A DNA stretch of 6,698 nucleotides, taken from positions 1-6,698 of the forward strand of contig CACXGS010000267.1 of assembly GCA_902767195.1 (NCBI GenBank), read 5' to 3'. Source of the DNA: an uncultured Lachnospiraceae bacterium (lineage in GTDB: Bacteria > Bacillota_A > Clostridia > Lachnospirales > Lachnospiraceae). The translations under genes were made by a program, and so were the position numbers. This document shows positions 1 to 5,398 of this stretch, in pieces. Within the stretch, counting starts at the first letter, position 1; every line of letters begins with the position of its first letter. The notes below the pieces were generated by a model. That model did not search any database and was not told where the DNA came from. It saw only the letters and a program-made list of their open reading frames with translations.

Positions 1-733
1 GTGATCCAAAAAAGACAATTAGATAGGTAAGTTTCCCTTCGGCCCTCTCCAGTCTGCTTCCGATCACTGCCAGCACCAGCATATTATGCACCAGATGATC
101 CAGTCCGAAATGAAGAAATCCGCAGGTAATCAATCGATACCACTCTCCCTGGTCTACAATATCGTGCCAGGTTAATCCCCCTGCTTTCCAAATAAACTCC
201 GGGTCCAGTGTATCTCCATGGATGCTGAGCCAGACAAAAACCAGAATCTCCACCAGAACAATCAGGGTATTCACTGGTGTGAAAGCACGTTTCCACTCCT
301 CTTTTCTTTTTTCTTTCTCAAACTGATCATATTCTGCAAGCATCTGCTCAAGCTGATCTCTGAGTCCGTAAAAATCACCGATCTGATCCTCATAAATCAA
401 AAGCTTTCTGTCTTTGCGATCGACAAACCAACTATTATGATATGTTCCGACTTCATTCACCCGGGCCATGGTCGGCATATCCCGCTCCATATAGATCAGC
501 AGATCCTTCACTCTTTTTCCGGCAGTCATCATGACCTTTGCTGCAATACTATTGACATATCCCCGAATCTCTTCCTGAGAAGGGGCAGGCTGACCCGGCA
601 GCAGCTCCGGAACCAGGGCCACCAGTGCAATTTCTTCTCCTGTGTCTCTGATCCAGATCCGGCATATTCCCAGTGGTCCTTTCTCATACCCCTGTCTTCT
701 CAGAAGGTTCTCCAGTCTTTGTAACAGTTCCAT
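1..733 (-). CDS. Rhomboid-family intramembrane serine protease, N-terminal part (C-terminus beyond left edge)
   Basis: The ATG at 731-733 opens a frame that stays open for 244 codons to the left edge, so only the N-terminal part is visible. Residues 1-150 are hydrophilic and look cytoplasmic. They end in a charged, probably helical stretch (about 124-150). A first membrane segment lies at about 152-171. A rhomboid L1-type region follows with GEWYRLIT (196-203), then FLHFGLDHLVHNM (207-218), which matches the H-x4-H-x3-N pattern of rhomboid TM2 (H208, H213, N217; compare H145, H150 and N154 of E. coli GlpG). G225 to E232 (GSRLERAE) fits the start of the next loop. The catalytic GxSG serine and the TM6 histidine would lie outside the window, so activity cannot be judged. 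A weak ribosome binding site (AAGGA) precedes the ATG. The gene starts 27 bases after the FHA gene stop and is probably in the same operon. The role of the N-terminal domain is unknown to me. The family call is firm; the substrate is unknown. Confidence 0.9.
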   Translation of the reverse strand, partial: MELLQRLENLLRRQGYEKGPLGICRIWIRDTGEEIALVALVPELLPGQPAPSQEEIRGYVNSIAAKVMMTAGKRVKDLLIYMERDMPTMARVNEVGTYHNSWFVDRKDRKLLIYEDQIGDFYGLRDQLEQMLAEYDQFEKEKRKEEWKRAFTPVNTLIVLVEILVFVWLSIHGDTLDPEFIWKAGGLTWHDIVDQGEWYRLITCGFLHFGLDHLVHNMLVLAVIGSRLERAEGKLTYLIVFFGS

Positions 734-760
734 CTTTCTATCGTCCTTTCGTCCCTGATA

Positions 761-2002
761 TCATAGCACATCTTTGCGGACAATAAAACGATATTTCTTC
801 TGTGCAAATCCCACTACATCTCCATCCTCCAGGCTGTCGGCATGATCGGTATTTACCGGTATCCCTTTCAACCATGTCCCGTTCGTTGATCCCAGGTCCC
901 TGATCTCATAATGATCCTTTTTTCTTCCTTTCAAAATGACCGCATGCTGTCTGCTGATGGTCTTATCAATAAGAATCATCTGATTGATAATGGGGTCGCT
1001 CCCAATATAAAAAGGGCACTCTTTCACCAGCGTCACCTCTCCTGTTTCCAGGGATTTTAATATCGGCATATGTCTTGACCCCGCACTCAGGATTACTGTT
1101 GCCCCCGCATCCTGACCGTCAGGAAAGGGATGGACTTCCTGCATCTCCCGCTCCGGTTGCACAGGCTGCGCTTCACTATGACTATTCTGCTTCGATGGCA
1201 GTTCCTTTAGCACATCATCTTCCTGACGGGTCGTTTCTTTCCTGAGTCCATTCTCCTGACCTCTCTTTTCTCTCCCGTCAATTCTATGGCATATAAAAGT
1301 TCCCGTGAAAAACAAAAGCTCCAATACAGCGCCTGTACCGATGATCTTCTGGTCTGTCAGACTGTATCCTCCAAGGTAACCGGATACTATAAAATATCCC
1401 GTAACAAAAACAGTCACCAATGCCATAAGAAAACAGGCATTTCTTCCCTTTAACCAATTGCGGGCAGGCTCCTCCTGTTCCGGCGGGGCTTCTTCTTCCC
1501 CAAAAAACTCTTCATATGTTTCTGACTGAATTTTCCTCTCTTCTGCATTCTGCTCCAGTATTTTTTCTATCAGTCTCTCTGAAAATCCATGTTTGCGGAC
1601 AGCCCAGAAAATCTGATACATGAACTGTACAGCATTATCATCGTCATAATTGATCTTTGACAAAATCCATGAAATTAGTCCTTCGAATTTCTCCTGAAAG
1701 GATTCCTCCGGGGAATGTCCGTAAATCCAGGATAGTTTATTATCTTCGACAAAAACATATTCAGGGGTAAAGCAGATAGAATTCGGATCCAGAAGATGAT
1801 CTTCCAGCCGGTTCATCATATCGAGGGTCTCCCGCATTATGACCTGGCAGAAAGAATAGGAAAAGGCTTCTTCCTCTGCACTCGCGGCAAGGCTTCTTCT
1901 TCCGGTAATATCATAATAAACCATCCTCTCATTGTCCTTTTCTCTTAATGTCACCGGAATCAGAAAGGACGGCCTGATCCTGCAGATGGTATGATATTCC
2001 AC
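761..2002 (-). CDS. DUF6382 domain and FHA domain membrane protein of the Flp pilus locus
   Basis: The protein has 413 residues from the GTG at 2000-2002. Residues 1-150 match DUF6382 as I know it from clostridial tad loci, with landmarks such as VYYDITGRRSL (28-38), the HLLDPNSICFTPEYVFVED area (69-87) and a helical tail to about 150. An acidic linker (160-180) leads to two membrane segments at about 189-209 and 217-238. A charged linker follows, then a C-terminal forkhead-associated domain at about 322-409. FHA signatures are present: SRQHA (350-354) and DLGSTNGT (369-376). With two membrane passes both soluble ends lie on the same side, presumably the cytoplasm, where an FHA domain would bind phosphothreonine peptides. 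The arginine usual after the first FHA glycine is replaced by S335. The likely role is regulation or assembly of the pilus machine; this is inferred from context. The start is uncertain: no ribosome binding site precedes this GTG, no in-frame ATG exists upstream, and coding resemblance may extend about 15-20 residues further. Confidence 0.88.
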   Translation of the reverse strand: MEYHTICRIRPSFLIPVTLREKDNERMVYYDITGRRSLAASAEEEAFSYSFCQVIMRETLDMMNRLEDHLLDPNSICFTPEYVFVEDNKLSWIYGHSPEESFQEKFEGLISWILSKINYDDDNAVQFMYQIFWAVRKHGFSERLIEKILEQNAEERKIQSETYEEFFGEEEAPPEQEEPARNWLKGRNACFLMALVTVFVTGYFIVSGYLGGYSLTDQKIIGTGAVLELLFFTGTFICHRIDGREKRGQENGLRKETTRQEDDVLKELPSKQNSHSEAQPVQPEREMQEVHPFPDGQDAGATVILSAGSRHMPILKSLETGEVTLVKECPFYIGSDPIINQMILIDKTISRQHAVILKGRKKDHYEIRDLGSTNGTWLKGIPVNTDHADSLEDGDVVGFAQKKYRFIVRKDVL

Positions 2003-2052
2003 CGAATAAAAATAGTCACTATGATTTGAAGAATCTACACACCAGGTCCGGA

Positions 2053-2058
2053 CTCCTT
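2053..2058 (-). promoter_or_regulatory. Orphan ribosome binding site (AAGGAG) upstream of the FHA gene
   Basis: The minus strand reads AGAAGGAG at 2060-2053, just after the stop of the short TadE-like gene (2061-2063). It lies 50 bases upstream of the GTG at 2002, too far to serve it. A GTG at 2040-2042 sits 10 bases downstream, the right distance, but in another frame that stops at TAG (2019-2021) after seven codons. The site therefore suggests that the true start of the FHA gene is upstream of 2002 or that the 5' end is damaged. Confidence 0.5.
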
Positions 2059-2060
2059 CT

Positions 2061-2504
2061 TTAATAATCTCCGTTACAGCCTCCCCCTCTCAAAATATCT
2101 TCCCATCGACAAACCGACGCTGTACTGCTGCAGTGCAGTCCCCACTCTCCTACTCCAAGAAGCTTTCTGATTCCATTCAGGGGAAGTGCAAACTCAATGA
2201 CAGCAATTGCCTTTACCTCTTCTGCATCTGCTCTGACACCATATTCTTTCAATGTGGACATGTGGACTCTTTCTGAGATTCGCCGATGCAGCCGATCTGA
2301 TGCTGCACCTTCCATTTCTTTTCCTTTCTTCCAGGTCGATGCCAGCTCTGACGAAATCCTCATACATTCACTCTGAGTGGCGGCCATCTCCAATAAAAAA
2401 AGAGAACAGAATACCAGCATCGCAATCACCAGCCACAGTAAAGGAACAATAACCGATGCTTCTACTGTCATCATACCCTCATCATCGCTGTTATATTTCA
2501 CCAT
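2061..2504 (-). CDS. TadE-like pseudopilin, short
   Basis: The protein has 147 residues from the ATG at 2502-2504. The N-terminus reads SDDEG (6-10) then MMTVEAS (11-17), a prepilin-peptidase-type site with Gly10 at -1 and Glu15 at +5. A hydrophobic stretch of about 22 residues follows (18-39, VIVPLLWLVIAMLVF and onward). This is the layout of TadE-family minor pilins: a short leader, the T-V-E-A core, one N-terminal helix, then a small extracytoplasmic domain. The exported part (about 40-147) has a helical region rich in charge, a strand-like AIAVIEFALPL (99-109) and cysteines at 47, 125, 132 and 143. The gene begins one base after the stop of the preceding TadE-like gene, and its GAGAAGG ribosome binding site lies inside that gene, so translation is probably coupled. 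It likely acts as a minor pseudopilin in Flp pilus assembly. The family call is solid; the exact role is inferred. Confidence 0.88.
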   Translation of the reverse strand: MVKYNSDDEGMMTVEASVIVPLLWLVIAMLVFCSLFLLEMAATQSECMRISSELASTWKKGKEMEGAASDRLHRRISERVHMSTLKEYGVRADAEEVKAIAVIEFALPLNGIRKLLGVGEWGLHCSSTASVCRWEDILRGGGCNGDY

Positions 2505-2505
2505 G

Positions 2506-3450
2506 TCATTTGCCTTCTCTTTCTATACATCTTGAACACTTTCTCATTCCGCGGACTTCCCGGTAAGGAACAGCCCGAATCGTTCTTTTCAAACTGCTGC
2601 AGGTCATACGCGAATGATAATGACTGCCTCCGGCTGTCAGATAAACCCTGTCCGGAATTCTTCCCCCGGGAACACAGTGAGCACATGGCTTCCATATAGA
2701 TTGTCGTGTAATCTCCCGAATACGCTTCTGATCCGTGATACGAATGCATATATAGGAGCACTTTGGAGAAGTATGATAAACTGTTCCGTTCCTGGCCAGA
2801 TAAACAATACGGGTATCCTTTTCCCTCCGATTGGAAGGCTCTAAATACCCGGAAGGAATTCTCTGCTGCAGGATGATTCTCCGCGAAAAGCAGATTGCCT
2901 CCGTCAGTGGGAAAGGAATCCTCAAAGTATAAGAAGTAGTCAGAGTGAGGCTTTCTTCCTGTCCTTTGCTTTGAACCAGGCGATTGCGGATACCTTCCCT
3001 TCCTCCTTTAACATATGACCGGCAAAAAGAGTCTTCCTGAAAGTGTTTTAGGAAAATCTCTCCGACCGGCGTCCTCTCTGAATTGCCTCTGTCGGCTGCC
3101 TGGACAGCCGAACTGTTCTCTCTTTCTGAAACAGTATAATAATATACCGCCGCTTCCTGTTCGGCGCACCATCTTACCGTCTGGGAAGCGGCATAATGAA
3201 TGTTCCCTTCCAGCCAGAGCAATTGGCCAAGTCCCATCAGGCTGCAAACAGCATACAGGAAAGCCGGAAGAATCAAGGCTGCTTCCACCGTAACAGAAGC
3301 CCTGCAGGAGGCAAAAAAGGATGCTCCGAATCTGGTCAAAACAACATGGTTGCCATTCTGTGCCCGGAGAGACCTGTAATTATAAAAACAATTGAATATA
3401 AAAAAAGACAAACTGCCTTTTTCTCTTTTTCGTCCAGACCCGCAAAGCAT
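2506..3450 (-). CDS. TadE-like pseudopilin with two tandem His/Cys modules at the C-terminus
   Basis: The protein has 314 residues. The ATG at 3448-3450 is supported by a perfect AGGAGG nine bases upstream. The TadE core ASVTVEAALILP lies at 51-62, with Glu56 at +5 of a putative prepilin-peptidase site, but the -1 residue is Ala51 rather than Gly, and the leader of 51 residues is unusually long. The hydrophobic helix runs to about 80. A middle extracytoplasmic region (about 81-215) includes a Ser/Thr-rich strand region (SLTLTTSYTL, near 162-171). The C-terminus holds two related modules: H226-x4-C231 with C256-x2-C259, and H279-x4-C284 with C305-x2-C308. Each opens with VYL plus a glycine turn and YH. 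Such modules resemble small metal-binding or disulfide-paired domains found at the ends of some extracellular proteins and nucleases. Most TadE proteins are shorter and lack them. The neighbours are DUF5702 upstream (43-base gap) and a short TadE-like gene downstream (one-base gap). It is probably a minor pilus component exposed at the envelope. Confidence 0.88.
   Translation of the reverse strand: MLCGSGRKREKGSLSFFIFNCFYNYRSLRAQNGNHVVLTRFGASFFASCRASVTVEAALILPAFLYAVCSLMGLGQLLWLEGNIHYAASQTVRWCAEQEAAVYYYTVSERENSSAVQAADRGNSERTPVGEIFLKHFQEDSFCRSYVKGGREGIRNRLVQSKGQEESLTLTTSYTLRIPFPLTEAICFSRRIILQQRIPSGYLEPSNRREKDTRIVYLARNGTVYHTSPKCSYICIRITDQKRIREITRQSIWKPCAHCVPGGRIPDRVYLTAGGSHYHSRMTCSSLKRTIRAVPYREVRGMRKCSRCIEREGK
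2527..2805 (-). repeat. Tandem protein modules with the H-x4-C...C-x2-C pattern
   Basis: This stretch encodes residues 216-308 of the longer TadE-like protein. Module 1 starts VYLARNGTVYH and ends KPCAHC; module 2 starts VYLTAGGSHYH and ends RKCSRC. The first H-C pair has identical spacing in both. The distance from the second to the third ligand differs (24 against 20 residues). The repeat is visible at protein level rather than as a clear DNA repeat, which suggests an old duplication. Confidence 0.75.
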
Positions 3451-3459
3451 CCTTTTTTA

Positions 3460-3465
3460 CCTCCT
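3460..3465 (-). promoter_or_regulatory. Perfect ribosome binding site (AGGAGG) for the longer TadE-like gene
   Basis: The minus strand reads GCAGGAGGT followed by AAAAAAGG and ATG. The spacer between AGGAGG and the ATG at 3448-3450 is nine bases. It fixes the start of this gene and so the long 51-residue leader. Confidence 0.8.
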
Positions 3466-3493
3466 GCTTATCATCCGTATTCTGCATTGGAGA

Positions 3494-5191
3494 TTAATAA
3501 CTATACACTTTTTGGAAAGCCAGCCTTGCCGTATCAGGGCTGTTCAATCGGAATCCTGCAATAGAGGGAAACCACTTTCTGCTGGATATGACCCCCTTCC
3601 AGCGAAAAGAATACAATGCTTCTTTCATAACAAAATCCTGTTCGGAAAGTCTGACATTGCTCTGCATGATATCCATCATTCGGAACAGAATCAGAGGTTC
3701 TCTGCCCTTCTCATACAGGAAAAGGTTCAGGTAATCTTCATAAAACATCTCCCCTCCCTCTACTCTCTTCTCCCCGAAATGCTCCATGCATTCAGAAAAA
3801 TGATACAAATCTGCCTGCCACGAGCCATGATTCGGTATCAGGGGAACGGATCCTCCCTTCAAAAGAATACTCATGTCCGTCAGTGTCTGTCCGTAGGCTG
3901 CAGCGCCGGCCAAAAAGATTCTCCCGGCTTTCTCATTGGAGTAAAAGCCTTCCTGCCCGGCAAGGGATTCTGCTATTCTTTCCGCCTTTTTTGTTACAGC
4001 ATCTGCACTGCAGGCATAATCGTAGTTCATCAGAAATCTCCAACGGAATATTCTGCGCATAATACACTTCAGATTGCTCTCATCATCTGGCTGACCATTA
4101 ACCAGGTATTCCTCTTCATAATGAAGAACCGTCTCGTTCGTCTGCACCGATCCGGAATGCCTCTTTTTACGGTCAGAGTCCGGCTTCTTCCTGCTGTCTT
4201 CGATGCCATATCTGTAAAAGTGATTGTTAATATAGGTCATTAATCCCAATACTTCCTGATCCGTATCCTGAAATTCCCGGACCTGTGCCGAAGGAAAGTA
4301 ATCTGTCAGAGAACGAATGGAATCACAGCGCAGGCTCTCCAACGGCTCCTCGTCTCCTGAGGCGGATCTTCTGCTTATATTCCCGGAAGGACATTGGGAT
4401 GTATCCATCATCAGACCGGATATGTCTGCTCCTGCTGCAGCCATGGTATATAGACTTTCTTCTATATTAATTCCTTCCAGAGTATCACGAATCTCCTTCC
4501 AGGCGTTCACTTCCCTAATCCCGGTTATAATCGGAGGAATGATATCCTCTGACTCAGCGGAGTCCGGTGATACAGGCATCTCCTGTCTCTCCAGGATCTC
4601 CGCACCGGAAACTTCATGAATCCCTGAAATATACTGTGATATTTCTGAATATCTCTGGGAAAAAGCCTTATTTATTCTGCGCATTCTGTCTGCATGATAC
4701 CCGGACTCTTCAGGACCTGTGCTGTCCTCTTTACTCATCTTATCCCTGATGCGTACCCATTCCCGAATCTCCTCTCTCAGGGGGGCCGCTGACTGATCCG
4801 TGACAGAGACACACTGGTCTAAGCGGATTGTTTTACAGTTCATTCCGAAGAATTCGCCTTCGGTAAAATATCGGTTGATATAGTCCTTCCCATCTTCTAC
4901 GATCCTTGTTTTCTCCCGCGGATCCAAAAAAAACAATTCGTAGCGCAGGAAAAGTGCTCTGTCATAATTGGCCAGGACTTCCTTTCCTGCTCCCTCCATG
5001 GCATCCTCCGCCAGAGCGCTGATCTCATATTCCCGGATTCCCTCCAGCACGCAAAAGATGAGACCGGTCATGACAAGAAAAACCAGTGATAAAAACACCG
5101 TAATCTGTCCCCTGTCTCTTTGACCCGGATATTTACTGAACGGCAGAGGCATTTTTCTGAATCGTCTCAAATATGGACGCAACAACTCCAT
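3494..5191 (-). CDS. DUF5702 exported protein of the Flp pilus locus
   Basis: The protein has up to 565 residues. A basic N-terminus is followed by RGQITVF (27-33) and a membrane segment at about 30-50, then a large, mostly acidic exported part. EVLANYDRALFLRYELFFLD (71-90) is a landmark of DUF5702 as I know it from clostridial tad loci, and the C-terminal region with a conserved-looking LFRMMDIMQSNVR stretch also fits. The N-terminus resembles a TadE/TadG leader: Gly28 could be the -1 residue, but +5 is Phe33 instead of Glu. By position and form it may stand in for TadG. Two starts are possible. ATG at 5189-5191 overlaps the pilin gene by 59 bases; ATG at 5150-5152 (Met14) overlaps it by 20. 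Neither has a clear ribosome binding site, so coupling to pilin translation is likely. I give the longer form but the shorter is at least as plausible. Biochemical function is not known to me. Confidence 0.87.
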   Translation of the reverse strand: MELLRPYLRRFRKMPLPFSKYPGQRDRGQITVFLSLVFLVMTGLIFCVLEGIREYEISALAEDAMEGAGKEVLANYDRALFLRYELFFLDPREKTRIVEDGKDYINRYFTEGEFFGMNCKTIRLDQCVSVTDQSAAPLREEIREWVRIRDKMSKEDSTGPEESGYHADRMRRINKAFSQRYSEISQYISGIHEVSGAEILERQEMPVSPDSAESEDIIPPIITGIREVNAWKEIRDTLEGINIEESLYTMAAAGADISGLMMDTSQCPSGNISRRSASGDEEPLESLRCDSIRSLTDYFPSAQVREFQDTDQEVLGLMTYINNHFYRYGIEDSRKKPDSDRKKRHSGSVQTNETVLHYEEEYLVNGQPDDESNLKCIMRRIFRWRFLMNYDYACSADAVTKKAERIAESLAGQEGFYSNEKAGRIFLAGAAAYGQTLTDMSILLKGGSVPLIPNHGSWQADLYHFSECMEHFGEKRVEGGEMFYEDYLNLFLYEKGREPLILFRMMDIMQSNVRLSEQDFVMKEALYSFRWKGVISSRKWFPSIAGFRLNSPDTARLAFQKVYSY

Positions 5192-5339
5192 TGATATTTT
5201 TCTGAAACAGAATAACCAGACTAATCAAAACAACGATGATTAATATCACTTCTACCACTCCCATTCCTTCATCGGACTGCAGGGTTCTGTACAGGCAGCT
5301 TTCTCTGATTCTGAACAAACAATCGTCAATCCATCTCAC
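5133..5339 (-). CDS. flp: Flp1-type type IVb pilin
   Basis: The prepilin has 68 residues. A 25-residue leader ends SDEG (22-25), and MGVVEVILIIVVLISLVILF begins at 26. This is the classic prepilin-peptidase site with Gly25 at -1 and Glu30 at +5, followed by a hydrophobic helix. The mature pilin would have 43 residues and end in a short amphipathic tail (residues 46-68). This is the size and layout of Flp major pilins and of the Flp1-like family in Firmicutes. The start is GTG at 5337-5339, served by a perfect AGGAGG nine bases upstream. Two ATG codons nearby lie in another frame that stops at once. The gene follows the TadC gene by 59 bases and overlaps the DUF5702 gene at its 3' end. It is likely the main subunit of the surface fibre. 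The leader is longer than that of many Flp pilins. Confidence 0.92.
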   Translation of the reverse strand: MRWIDDCLFRIRESCLYRTLQSDEGMGVVEVILIIVVLISLVILFQKNINGVVASIFETIQKNASAVQ

Positions 5340-5344
5340 CAGTC

Positions 5345-5354
5345 ATCACCTCCT
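5345..5354 (-). promoter_or_regulatory. flp: Ribosome binding site (AGGAGGTGAT) of the pilin gene
   Basis: The minus strand reads AGGAGGTGAT at 5354-5345, fully complementary to the 16S rRNA 3' end. The nine-base spacer from AGGAGG to the GTG at 5339 decides this start over two out-of-frame ATGs, each of which leads into the same TGA within a few codons. The strong site fits high expression of a major pilin. Confidence 0.85.
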
Positions 5355-5398
5355 CTCAACAAACTACGGTATCCTCGGGATAATCTGATGTCATATTG

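Noticed and set aside
218..724. Open frame of 168 codons on the plus strand.
   Set aside because: It is wholly antisense to the rhomboid gene, whose product is recognisable. The plus-strand product shows no family features.
2498..2761. An 87-codon minus-strand frame overlapping the 3' part of the longer TadE-like gene.
   Set aside because: It is an alternative frame of the region coding for the His/Cys modules. It has no own ribosome binding site or family resemblance.
3392..4243. Long open frame on the plus strand (283 codons).
   Set aside because: It lies antisense to the DUF5702 gene and spans its 3' end. Its product has no recognisable domain, its composition looks like a shadow frame, and the minus-strand genes have clear families.
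5370..5382. Inverted repeat TATCC-TCG-GGATA between the TadC and pilin genes, considered as a terminator or attenuator.
   Set aside because: The stem has only five base pairs with a three-base loop, and no run of U follows on the transcribed strand. It may be chance.
5340..5398. Possible internal promoter for the pilin gene.
   Set aside because: I could not find a convincing -35/-10 pair with proper spacing in these 59 bases. Only the ribosome binding site is clear.
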